A stretch of DNA of 64,000 nt from Pelagihabitans sp963710535 (GTDB lineage Bacteria; Bacteroidota; Bacteroidia; Flavobacteriales; Flavobacteriaceae), in the NCBI GenBank assembly GCA_963710535.1, contig CAVQAW010000008.1, positions 310,001 through 374,000 of the forward strand, given 5' to 3'. Each line of letters begins with the position of its first letter. Within the stretch, counting starts at the first letter, position 1. The translations under genes were made by a program, and so were the position numbers. A model generated the notes under the pieces. It saw nothing but the letters and a program-made list of their open reading frames with translations. It made no database searches and was not told where the DNA came from. Of the stretch, positions 42,140 to 50,329 are shown piece by piece.

Positions 42140-43528
42140 ATGAAAAAACTGTTGATATTTCTCACTTTAATCATCGGTTCCAACCTTGGGATCCTGGCCC
42201 AGGAAAAGGAACAGCCCCCTATGGGCGGCACCCCCAAAGATTTCTCGCTGCCGAACAAAGAGGTGGTTGACTATGACAATGGCGTAAAATTGGTATTGGT
42301 TCCCTATGGATCCATTCCGAAAGCCAACATAAGTTTCAGCATTAAGAGCGGCAATATAGACGAGGCCGAAAATCAGGTGTGGTTATCCGATCTGATGGCC
42401 GATTTAATGGAAGAAGGGAGCATCACCAAAAGTGCCAAAGAAATTGCCGATGAAATGGCTGGAATGGGCGGTAATCTCAATATCTCGGTCGGACCCCATA
42501 CTACTTCCCTGAGCAGTTCCGTACTCTATGAATTCGCCCCAAATGCCATTCGCCTTATGGCCGATGTACTGATGTATCCCAAGTGGCAGGAATCGGAATT
42601 GAACCGACTTAAAAACGACATGAAAAGAAACTTGTCGGTTGATTTATCCACCCCGCAGTCACAAGCCACCAAGGATTTTTTCGCATCCCTTTACCCAGAC
42701 CACCCCTATGGCCGGGTGTATCCTACCGAAGAAATGATCGATTCCTACACGGTAAGCGATATTAAAAAGTTTTATGAAACGTACTATGGCGGCTTGAGGA
42801 CGACCATCTATGTAGCCGGCAACTTCGATGCCGTGGCCGTAAAAGAAGCGGTTGCCGCGACCTTATCGCAATGGCGTAAGGGAATGGAGGCTAAATACCT
42901 GGTTGCCCAACCGGTCACCAATGGTGCCGTAAAAATAATCGATCGCCCCGGCGCCCCTCAGTCTACCATTTATTACGGATTACCGGTGGTGGGGCCTTCA
43001 AGTGAAGATTTCATTGCCTTGGACATTACGAATTCCCTTTTGGGAGGATCCTTTGCGTCTCGAATTACCAGCAATATACGCGAAGATAAAGGCTATACCT
43101 ATTCTCCCTATAGCGACTTAAAGGCAAACTACAAAACGGGCGTTTGGTATGAAATGGCCGATGTTTCCACCGAGCATACCGGTGCCGCGTTGGCCGAAAT
43201 CAACAAGGAAATCAACAAATTGCAGAACGAACCCCCAGGGCAGGAAGAATTGGACGGTATCATCAATTACGAATCGGGAATCTTCATATTGCAGAACTCA
43301 ACGCCCAATGGCATTATTGGACAGCTTGTTTTCCTGGCCACCCACGATCTTGACGAATCATTTTTAAGCAATAAAGTGAAGAACATGCATGCGGTATCAC
43401 CTCAGAAGGTACAGGAAATGACAAAAAAATATATCAGGCCCGAAAACATGACCCTTATTGTGGTGGGGGACAAGTCAAAAATAGAAAGCCAGCTCCAGGA
43501 AACGGTCCAAAGTCCTTTGAAACAATAA
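42140..43528 (+). CDS. M16-family peptidase homologue lacking the zinc motif
   Basis: This 462-aa protein has a signal peptide (MKKLLIFLTLIIGSNLGILA) and M16 fold features (YGSIPKANISFSIKSGNIDE, SLLGGSFASRITSNIREDKG with the substrate-binding Arg region). At the position of the HxxEH motif it reads VWLSDLMADLMEEGS, so it cannot bind zinc. It pairs with the active subunit two bases upstream, as in known heterodimeric M16B peptidases. Its ATG follows the upstream stop so closely that the two are co-translated. Confidence 0.92.
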   Translation: MKKLLIFLTLIIGSNLGILAQEKEQPPMGGTPKDFSLPNKEVVDYDNGVKLVLVPYGSIPKANISFSIKSGNIDEAENQVWLSDLMADLMEEGSITKSAKEIADEMAGMGGNLNISVGPHTTSLSSSVLYEFAPNAIRLMADVLMYPKWQESELNRLKNDMKRNLSVDLSTPQSQATKDFFASLYPDHPYGRVYPTEEMIDSYTVSDIKKFYETYYGGLRTTIYVAGNFDAVAVKEAVAATLSQWRKGMEAKYLVAQPVTNGAVKIIDRPGAPQSTIYYGLPVVGPSSEDFIALDITNSLLGGSFASRITSNIREDKGYTYSPYSDLKANYKTGVWYEMADVSTEHTGAALAEINKEINKLQNEPPGQEELDGIINYESGIFILQNSTPNGIIGQLVFLATHDLDESFLSNKVKNMHAVSPQKVQEMTKKYIRPENMTLIVVGDKSKIESQLQETVQSPLKQ

Positions 43529-43540
43529 CAGTTACAAAAA

Positions 43541-43568
43541 ACTCCCGTCGATTACGGGAGTTTTTTTT
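43541..43568. terminator. Bidirectional terminator between the M16 pair and ettA
   Basis: ACTCCCGT and ACGGGAGT flank a five-base loop; eight T follow and six A precede. It separates two convergent units. Confidence 0.88.
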
Positions 43569-43579
43569 ATGCTATTGCC

Positions 43580-45271
43580 TTACCGAATCAATTTTTTGTA
43601 TTTGAGCCGTTTGGGAATCATGTCGCCTCCCAGTCGCTTCTTTTTGTTCTCCTCATAGTCCGAAAAAGATCCCTCGAAAAAGTAAACCTGAGAATCGCCC
43701 TCAAAGGAAAGGATATGGGTGCAGATCCTATCCAAGAACCAACGGTCGTGGGATATCACCACGGCACATCCCGCAAAATTTTCCAATCCTTCTTCCAAGG
43801 CACGAAGCGTGTTGACATCAAGGTCGTTGGTGGGCTCATCGAGCAGGAGCACGTTGCCCTCTTCCTTCAAGGTCATCGCCAAATGCAAACGGTTGCGTTC
43901 GCCACCAGAAAGCATGTTCACTTTTTTGTTCTGTTCACTTCCCGAAAAATTAAACCGGCTCAAGTAGGCCCTGGAGTTCACTTGCCGCCCGCCCATCATG
44001 ATCAGCTCCTGTTCCGCACTAAAATTTTGCCAGATGGTCTTTTCAGGATCGATGTTCGAATGGCTCTGATCGACATAGGCAATTTTTACCGTCTCCCCCA
44101 TCTCAAAAGTGCCGTTATCGGGCTGCTCCTCCCCCATGATCATTCTAAAAATGGTCGTTTTTCCTGCACCATTGGGTCCTATTACCCCAACGATTCCTGC
44201 CTGGGGCAATTTGAAGTTCAGATTTTCATACAACAATTTCTCGCCATAAGCCTTGCTTACCCCTTTGGCTTCGATCACATTCGTTCCCAACCTAGGGCCG
44301 TTGGGAATATAGATTTCCAGTTTTTCATCCAATTGTTTTTGGTCTTGGCTCAATAATTTGTCATAATTGTTCAAACGCGCTTTTTGCTTCGTCTGTCTTC
44401 CCTTTGCACCCTGTCTTACCCATTCGAGCTCCCTTTCCAAGGTTTTTTGACGTTTGGAAGCCACCTTGCTTTCCTGTGCCAGGCGCTTCGCCTTTTGATC
44501 GAGCCAGCTTGAATAATTGCCTTTCCAGGGGATGCCCTCCCCGCGGTCCAATTCCAATATCCATCCCGCGACATTGTCCAAGAAATAGCGGTCGTGCGTC
44601 ACGGCGATCACCGTCCCCTGATAGGTGGCCAGGTGATGTTCCAACCAATGTACCGATTCGGCATCCAAGTGGTTGGTGGGCTCATCCAATAATAAAATCT
44701 GGGGTTGTTGCAACAAAAGGCGGCATAAGGCCACTCGCCTGCGTTCTCCTCCCGACAATATCCCTATTTTCTTATCCGGTTCAGGGGTGCGCAAGGCATC
44801 CATGGCAATTTCCAATTTGGTATCCAATTCCCAGGCATTGGAAGCATCGATTTTATCTTGGAGTTCCGCTTGTTTGTCCATCAACTTCTGCATCTTATCC
44901 GGATTCTCATAAACCTCAGGCAAGCCGAACATATCATTGATCTTGTTATATTCATCCAAGATGGCCACGGTTTCGGCAACGCCTTCCTTTACCACTTCCA
45001 GTACCGTTTTATTTTCATCCAATTGCGGTTCCTGTTCTAGATAGCCCACATGATAGCCCGGCGAAAAAACCACATCGCCCTGATAATTCTTGTCGTCTCC
45101 GGCAATAATTCTAAGAAGTGTTGATTTGCCCGAGCCATTGAGGCCCAGAATTCCAATTTTTGCTCCATAGAAGAAGCTGAGGTAAATGTTTTTTAAGACG
45201 GGCGTATTGGCGTTTTTGTAGGTCTTGGTGACCCCCGTCATTGAAAAAATAACTTTCTTATCGTCGGACAT
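43580..45271 (-). CDS. ettA: Energy-dependent translational throttle protein EttA
   Basis: EttA (563 aa) is an ABC-F ATPase that binds the ribosomal E site and gates early elongation according to ADP/ATP ratio. Both ABC domains are complete: Walker A GLNGSGKSTLL and GPNGAGKTTIF, signatures LSGGERRRVAL and LSGGERNRLHL, Walker B LLDEPTNHLDAESVHWLEHH and LLDEPTNDLDVNTLR. The SVHWLEHHL segment and the length distinguish EttA from other ABC-F proteins. It is convergent with the M16 pair. A CAL67264-type membrane gene lies 77 bp downstream in coordinate, upstream in reading. Confidence 0.95.
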   Translation of the reverse strand: MSDDKKVIFSMTGVTKTYKNANTPVLKNIYLSFFYGAKIGILGLNGSGKSTLLRIIAGDDKNYQGDVVFSPGYHVGYLEQEPQLDENKTVLEVVKEGVAETVAILDEYNKINDMFGLPEVYENPDKMQKLMDKQAELQDKIDASNAWELDTKLEIAMDALRTPEPDKKIGILSGGERRRVALCRLLLQQPQILLLDEPTNHLDAESVHWLEHHLATYQGTVIAVTHDRYFLDNVAGWILELDRGEGIPWKGNYSSWLDQKAKRLAQESKVASKRQKTLERELEWVRQGAKGRQTKQKARLNNYDKLLSQDQKQLDEKLEIYIPNGPRLGTNVIEAKGVSKAYGEKLLYENLNFKLPQAGIVGVIGPNGAGKTTIFRMIMGEEQPDNGTFEMGETVKIAYVDQSHSNIDPEKTIWQNFSAEQELIMMGGRQVNSRAYLSRFNFSGSEQNKKVNMLSGGERNRLHLAMTLKEEGNVLLLDEPTNDLDVNTLRALEEGLENFAGCAVVISHDRWFLDRICTHILSFEGDSQVYFFEGSFSDYEENKKKRLGGDMIPKRLKYKKLIR

Positions 45272-45348
45272 AAATTATGATGCTGGATTTCGATTGATTA
45301 AAGCCTATGATATCCTTTGAAATAGGGTGACTTTAGGGGAGATGTAGC

Positions 45349-45531
45349 CTATACCCTACCCTTCAAGGCATTGAACACCCATGATATGGCAAAAAATCCA
45401 ATACCTACTGCTGCAAAGCCCCAACCGGCGACATCGTCATAACGAAAGGCACCAAGTGCGATTAGCCCACAGCCCACTACAATCATAATAAAGGTGGCCC
45501 AGGCGAGTACGGTATTTTTGTTCATTCCCAT
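45349..45531 (-). CDS. Small membrane protein, CAL67264-type
   Basis: This 60-aa protein is two hydrophobic helices, with MNKNTVLAWATFIMIVVGCG followed by FRYDDVAGWGFAAVGIGFF and an ALKGRV end. I recognise it as the flavobacterial CAL67264 family; function unknown. A second ATG six bases downstream (45525) would remove MG and is equally possible. It lies 77 bp upstream of ettA on the same strand and 81 bp after the oxidoreductase gene. Confidence 0.8.
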   Translation of the reverse strand: MGMNKNTVLAWATFIMIVVGCGLIALGAFRYDDVAGWGFAAVGIGFFAISWVFNALKGRV

Positions 45532-45612
45532 TTTTGAATCGATTTAGTTGCGATTGGTCGTAATTCCAAATATCGTAAATTTTCCAAGAAATGTTGGCTA
45601 CTGGCAAAAACT

Positions 45613-46596
45613 TTATTGTTCGAATGGGAATACAATGCCCGCTTGGTTGCGCACCCTGTCCATCAGTTGCATCAGGTCGATACTCTGTTGATGGCCCCAA
45701 AGTGCACTTTGAAGTTTGCCACGCTGCAGGCATGCGTGTACTTCGGCAATTTCGTGGGCATATCCCTTGCCGGTTGTGGGCAATTCGTATCGCTCCTGTG
45801 TATCGGAGACTGCCAAGGTCAGCCCATGGGCTTCATGCCATCTTGGGTCCAGATAAATGGAGCCCTTACTCCCTGAAATTTCAGCTTTCATCTCAGAAGT
45901 ACTCGTCAGACCGCTATACAGTATGGCTTGGGCCCCGGGATAATTGAAAATCATGGAAGTCTGCACTTCGGCCCCAGTCTGATAGAAATTGGATACCGCT
46001 CGAATCTCTTTCGGCATGCCCAAAATAAGATAGGCAAGAAAAATGGGATAGATTCCGATATCCAAAACAGAACCCCCTGCCAAATCGGGGTTCAGCAGCC
46101 TGCCTTCCTCATCGCGGTCGAGCGCATAAAAGGCAAAATCGGCATGCAGGTAAGCTACGGATCCGATTTTTCCTGCATCGACAAGTTCCTTTGCTTTTTG
46201 TATGGCGGGATTGAACCGGCTCCACATCGCTTCCATCAGAAAAACCTTATTCTTCTCGGCCGCTTCAATCATTTTTTTCACCTGGAACATATTGATGCCC
46301 AAGGGTTTTTCGCATAGTACATGCTTGCCGTGTTCCATCGCTTTTACGGCCCATTCAAAATGGCCCGTATGCGGGGTGGCGATATAAATCACATCTATTT
46401 GATCCGATCTTAGCATCTCCCCGTAGCTGCCAAAGGCATGTTCCGCACCATATAAGTCGGCAAATTCCTTTGCGCGTTCCTGGTTTCTGGAGGCCACGGC
46501 CACCAACCTACCCCCTTCGACCAAACTCAGATCCTTGGCAAAACTATGTGCAATCTTTCCGGGAGCGAGAATACCCCAGCGTACGAATTCCTTCAT
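45613..46596 (-). CDS. Gfo/Idh/MocA-family NAD(P)-dependent oxidoreductase
   Basis: This 327-aa protein begins MKEFVRWGILAPGKIAHSFA, the Rossmann fold start, followed by VAVASRNQERAKEFADLYGA and the family EKP motif (HVLCEKPLGINMFQVKKMIE). The C-terminal half has the substrate-binding sheet (GSVLDIGIYPIFLAYLILGM). Such enzymes oxidise sugars, cyclitols or related compounds; the substrate cannot be read from sequence. A longer frame (to 46617) exists but 46596 gives the normal N-terminus. It diverges from the carboxylase gene. Confidence 0.92.
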   Translation of the reverse strand: MKEFVRWGILAPGKIAHSFAKDLSLVEGGRLVAVASRNQERAKEFADLYGAEHAFGSYGEMLRSDQIDVIYIATPHTGHFEWAVKAMEHGKHVLCEKPLGINMFQVKKMIEAAEKNKVFLMEAMWSRFNPAIQKAKELVDAGKIGSVAYLHADFAFYALDRDEEGRLLNPDLAGGSVLDIGIYPIFLAYLILGMPKEIRAVSNFYQTGAEVQTSMIFNYPGAQAILYSGLTSTSEMKAEISGSKGSIYLDPRWHEAHGLTLAVSDTQERYELPTTGKGYAHEIAEVHACLQRGKLQSALWGHQQSIDLMQLMDRVRNQAGIVFPFEQ

Positions 46597-46671
46597 TCCA
46601 AGTTTCAATTTTCCCAAATGTAATCAATTTTACTACTTATCTTTATGCACAATACTGAAACCAAGCCCAAG

Positions 46672-48300
46672 ATGGATATCACCTTCAATAAAAATGAAGA
46701 CTACAATAAAATGCAGCTTTCCGATCTACGCAACCGATATGGAAAGGTAAAACTCGGCGGTGGAAAATCGCGATTGGAAAAACAAAGAGCCGAGGGGAAA
46801 ATGACCGCCAGGGAACGCATCGATTACCTGTTGGATAATGATCGGGAAGCCATTGAGATAGGGGCCTTTGCCGGAGACGGAATGTATGAGGCCCAAGGCG
46901 GCTGTCCGTCGGGCGGTGTCATCGTGAAAATAGGTTATGTCAAGGATAAACTGTGCATTGTTGTGGCGAACGACGCCACCGTGAAAGCTGGTGCCTGGTT
47001 TCCGATTACCGCTAAAAAAAACCTTAGGGCCCAGGAAATTTCGATGGAAAACAATTTGCCGATTATTTATCTTGTCGACAGTGCCGGAGTATACCTTCCC
47101 ATGCAGGATGAAATATTTCCCGATAAGGAGCATTTTGGTCGAATATTCAGAAACAATGCCATCATGAGCAGCAAGGGAATTACACAGATAGCAGCTGTAA
47201 TGGGCAGCTGTGTTGCCGGCGGGGCCTATTTGCCCATCATGAGCGATGAGGCCTTGATCGTCGACAAAACGGGCAGTATTTTCTTGGCCGGCAGTTATCT
47301 TGTCAAGGCCGCCATCGGAGAGCAGATCGACAATGAGACCTTAGGTGGTGCCACCACCCATTGCGAAATCAGTGGCGTAACCGATTATAAGGCCAAGGAC
47401 GATAAAGATGCGCTGGACAAGATCAAAAATATTGTCGATAAAATCGGGGATTTTGACAAGGCGGGTTTCAGCAGGATCGAGGCCCAAAAACCCAAGCAAG
47501 ATCCAGCGGACATTTTCGGCATCCTGCCAGCCTCGCGAACCGACCAATACGATATGTTGGCAATCATTGAACGATTGGTCGATGATTCCGATTTTGAACA
47601 ATATAAGGAAGGTTATGGCAAGACGATTCTTACCGGGTATGCGAGGATCGATGGATGGGCCGTGGGCATCGTGGCCAACCAACGCAAGGTGGTAAAGAAC
47701 GCGAATGGGGAAATGCAGTTCGGCGGGGTCATTTATTCCGATTCAGCGGACAAAGCCACCCGTTTCATTGCCAACTGCAATCAAAAAAAGATCCCTTTGG
47801 TATTTCTTCAAGATGTCACCGGTTTTATGGTGGGCAGTAAAAGTGAGCATGGAGGCATCATCAAGGACGGTGCAAAAATGGTCAATGCCGTCAGCAATTC
47901 AGTAGTTCCCAAATTCACCGTAGTGATCGGAAACAGTTATGGGGCGGGCAATTATGCAATGTGTGGCAAGGCCTATGACCCAAGGCTGATCGTGGCCTGG
48001 CCCAGCGCCGAACTGGCAGTGATGAGTGGTAATTCAGCGGCTAAAGTGTTGTTGCAAATCGAAAAAGCCTCCCTTAAAAAGAAGGGCGAGACCATTACCG
48101 ATAAAAATGAAAAAGCGCTGTTCGATAAGATCAAGCAACGTTATGATCACCAAATTTCACCATATTATGCCGCGGCGCGACTTTGGACAGACGCGGTGAT
48201 CGACCCACTCGAAACGCGCCAATGGATTTCCATGGGCATTGAAGCGGCAAACCATGCCCCGATCGAAAAGGCCTTTAATATGGGCGTGCTACAGGTTTGA
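46672..48300 (+). CDS. Acyl-CoA carboxylase beta (carboxyltransferase) subunit
   Basis: This 542-aa biotin-dependent carboxyltransferase subunit moves CO2 from carboxybiotin to an acyl-CoA. Segments TARERIDYLLDN, YLVDSAGVYLPMQDEIFPD, AAVMGSCVAGGAYLPIMSDE and VTGFMVGSKSEHGGIIKDG are typical of the methylcrotonyl/propionyl-CoA carboxylase family, the PDKEHFGRIF part favouring the MccB-like branch. The biotin carboxylase/BCCP subunit is not in the window. ATGs at 46645 and 46672 are both in frame. A -7-like TATCTTTA at 46638-46645 and the usual family start MDITFNKNED favour 46672. Confidence 0.92.
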   Translation: MDITFNKNEDYNKMQLSDLRNRYGKVKLGGGKSRLEKQRAEGKMTARERIDYLLDNDREAIEIGAFAGDGMYEAQGGCPSGGVIVKIGYVKDKLCIVVANDATVKAGAWFPITAKKNLRAQEISMENNLPIIYLVDSAGVYLPMQDEIFPDKEHFGRIFRNNAIMSSKGITQIAAVMGSCVAGGAYLPIMSDEALIVDKTGSIFLAGSYLVKAAIGEQIDNETLGGATTHCEISGVTDYKAKDDKDALDKIKNIVDKIGDFDKAGFSRIEAQKPKQDPADIFGILPASRTDQYDMLAIIERLVDDSDFEQYKEGYGKTILTGYARIDGWAVGIVANQRKVVKNANGEMQFGGVIYSDSADKATRFIANCNQKKIPLVFLQDVTGFMVGSKSEHGGIIKDGAKMVNAVSNSVVPKFTVVIGNSYGAGNYAMCGKAYDPRLIVAWPSAELAVMSGNSAAKVLLQIEKASLKKKGETITDKNEKALFDKIKQRYDHQISPYYAAARLWTDAVIDPLETRQWISMGIEAANHAPIEKAFNMGVLQV

Positions 48301-48315
48301 GTCAAAAAATGGCCT

Positions 48316-50061
48316 TTACGGGTTTAGCACTGAAAAAAGCTCCCTGTTCACATTCAGTTCTGAAAAATCGAAAACCTTGGTTACCCTTCGTTGCGATGGT
48401 GTCCCATAGTCATAATACACCGTAACCTTGAAAGTGGTGGGTTCAAAACTTTTGTTCCCCAAGTACTTCAAATTGATGCGCCAACGGCCTGAAAGACTTC
48501 TATCGATCAAAAATTGCTCGCTGGAATACCCTTTTGTTTTCTCATCCAAGATAAGGGCTTCGTTATCCTCCATTGTATGGCTCCATATCAAATATTGGTT
48601 TTCCGGGTTCACGAACTGCAGATCGAACTCCGCTTCGCTGTTGTTCCATTCAATCAGTATCCTGATGCCGGCGTAATCGCTGGCTTCCTCTTGCGATGCG
48701 GCACCGCCAAGAGATGAAGCCTTCACTGTCATCAAGTTGTTGTATTCCGTTCTGATAATATCATCAATTCCATCGAGTGCACCTTTGACGGTATCCAGTC
48801 TCCGGGAGGTTTGATACCTGGCGTACAATCCCAAGGCCTTGGTATAATTCGCGGTTAGGGTATACATATTTGCCAAATCCCTATAAGACTGCGCATACCT
48901 TGGTCTCATTTTAAAAATATCGATATAAAGTGCCAAGGCATCTTCCAATTGGTCGGTTTCTTCGTAGGTATAGGCCAATGCCTTCAAAGCGACGGGATTA
49001 TCGGCATATTGGTTCCTCATCTCCTTCAAAATGGCCCCGTCTTTCCCAGCCGTATTCCACTGTTGCTTGAAAAGCTCGGCCGATTCCAGATAAAAATAAG
49101 GAGAACTGCCATAGATTATTTTTTGTTCCCCGTATATAGCCTCGGCCTCCAGCAAAGTCTTGGCCGCACGCATATCCTGGATATATTTTGGGGGCTCCCG
49201 TTTGGCGTACTTTTGAACACTGCTTTCATCGAAAACGTTATTGCGCAACTTGGCCTGATCATACGCCTTGTTCGAACCCGGCTCACGCATGATATTAGAT
49301 CCTTTGGTATTGATGACGATCACACCGCCCGCCGCAATGTTGCCGTACCTTGTAACCGCAGCCAGACCCGGTAGCACGGCGACCCTGTCGATGTTGTCGA
49401 TAATAAGAAAATCTGGGGTAGAGGTGAACACGTTGCCATCTACCTCGAAAATGGCCGGTTTGGGATTGTTGGCTGAACCGCTGCCCCTAATAAAAAGTCC
49501 TCTCCCTGAAGGTCCTCCACCGGTTTGGGAACTCCCGTAGTCAACAATACGTGTGCCCGGAAGCTTTGTTTGGAGGGCAGAGAGGATATCGATTGCGGCT
49601 GGGTTCAATTCCTTTCCATCAATTATGTTGACTGCATATCCAGCATTTTCGGTGTCAAGATACCCAAAACTGGTACGGATGATGTTCTTGTTGTTTCCAT
49701 AATCGATGAACATTTGCTGCTGGTTTTGTTGTATCTTTTGTTCAACGATGACTTCATCCAACGCTTCTATTTTTGGCTCCATTTGAATATTCAGTACCTT
49801 GGTGACGTCTTCCACGATAATTTCAACTGTCTGCATTCCAACAAAGCTAAAAACCAAAACGTCGCGCGGCCTGGCCTGAATGGTGTATTTCCCTTTCACA
49901 TCGGTCTGTACGCCCTCAGAGGTGCCCTTGATACTGATATTTACCCTGGGCAAGGGTTGGCCATAATCAGTGACGATGCCACTGATGTTATTGGACAAGG
50001 ATTGGGAGGTTGCTTCGATCGATAATGAAAGCAAAACAAAGAGAAACAAGAACTTTTTCAT
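48316..50061 (-). CDS. Barrel-less TonB-plug protein with TPRs and DUF2135-like C-terminus, copy 1
   Basis: This 581-aa protein has a signal peptide (MKKFLFLFVLLSLSIEATSQ). A SusC-type carboxypeptidase-regulatory domain spans about residues 28-95 (ISGIVTDYGQPLPRVNISIK). A TonB plug follows to about 260, ending VAVLPGLAAVTRYGNIAAGG and VIVINTK. A TonB receptor would now need a barrel of about 600 residues. Instead come helical TPR-like repeats (about 300-430: PVALKALAYTYEETDQLEDA, YAQSYRDLANMYTLTANY) and a C-terminal domain like DUF2135 (ILIEWNNSEAEFDLQF, SGRWRINLKYLGNKSF). It is a paralogue of the next gene with identical length. Periplasmic or outer-membrane-attached; function unknown. Confidence 0.9.
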   Translation of the reverse strand: MKKFLFLFVLLSLSIEATSQSLSNNISGIVTDYGQPLPRVNISIKGTSEGVQTDVKGKYTIQARPRDVLVFSFVGMQTVEIIVEDVTKVLNIQMEPKIEALDEVIVEQKIQQNQQQMFIDYGNNKNIIRTSFGYLDTENAGYAVNIIDGKELNPAAIDILSALQTKLPGTRIVDYGSSQTGGGPSGRGLFIRGSGSANNPKPAIFEVDGNVFTSTPDFLIIDNIDRVAVLPGLAAVTRYGNIAAGGVIVINTKGSNIMREPGSNKAYDQAKLRNNVFDESSVQKYAKREPPKYIQDMRAAKTLLEAEAIYGEQKIIYGSSPYFYLESAELFKQQWNTAGKDGAILKEMRNQYADNPVALKALAYTYEETDQLEDALALYIDIFKMRPRYAQSYRDLANMYTLTANYTKALGLYARYQTSRRLDTVKGALDGIDDIIRTEYNNLMTVKASSLGGAASQEEASDYAGIRILIEWNNSEAEFDLQFVNPENQYLIWSHTMEDNEALILDEKTKGYSSEQFLIDRSLSGRWRINLKYLGNKSFEPTTFKVTVYYDYGTPSQRRVTKVFDFSELNVNRELFSVLNP

Positions 50062-50329
50062 TTTAAATCAAAGGTTAGAAGTTCGGTACAAAAAATGCCT
50101 CTGGGAACGACATGCGGGGGGCCGCTTGGTTCACCTACTTCAAAACCACTACAGTATGAACCCGCAGTGGTATTCGGGCGTAAAATTTGTGTCTGGACAG
50201 GCTAAATCTTATAGGCGCTTTTTAGGAAAGACCAAAATGAAACATCATCGCCCCGACAAAGGTAACAAAGATAAAATTTCAATCAGAAAAGACAAGACAC
50301 AACAGCAAGTATATATTTTTTTTAAAAAT
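50062..50329. other. Gap between the two plug-TPR genes
   Basis: This 268-bp gap holds the promoter of copy 1 near 50257-50295 and a leader of about 200 nt on the minus strand. A plus-strand open frame across it has no family resemblance. I see no terminator with a T tract behind copy 2, so some read-through is possible. Confidence 0.45.
50257..50295 (-). promoter_or_regulatory. Tandem -7 elements upstream of plug-TPR copy 1
   Basis: On the minus strand TTG (50295-50293), 19 bases and TATCTTTG (50273-50266) form a canonical Bacteroidota promoter; a second TACCTTTG follows at 50264-50257. The start codon is at 50061, so the leader would be unusually long, about 200 nt. Confidence 0.6.

Noticed and set aside
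43715..44940. Long plus-strand open frames opposite ettA
   Set aside because: They follow the third-position pattern of the highly constrained ettA sequence and have no independent support.
45349..45531. 60-aa gene at 45349 as a chance open frame
   Set aside because: The composition, with two membrane helices and a family resemblance to the CAL67264 proteins, supports a real gene.
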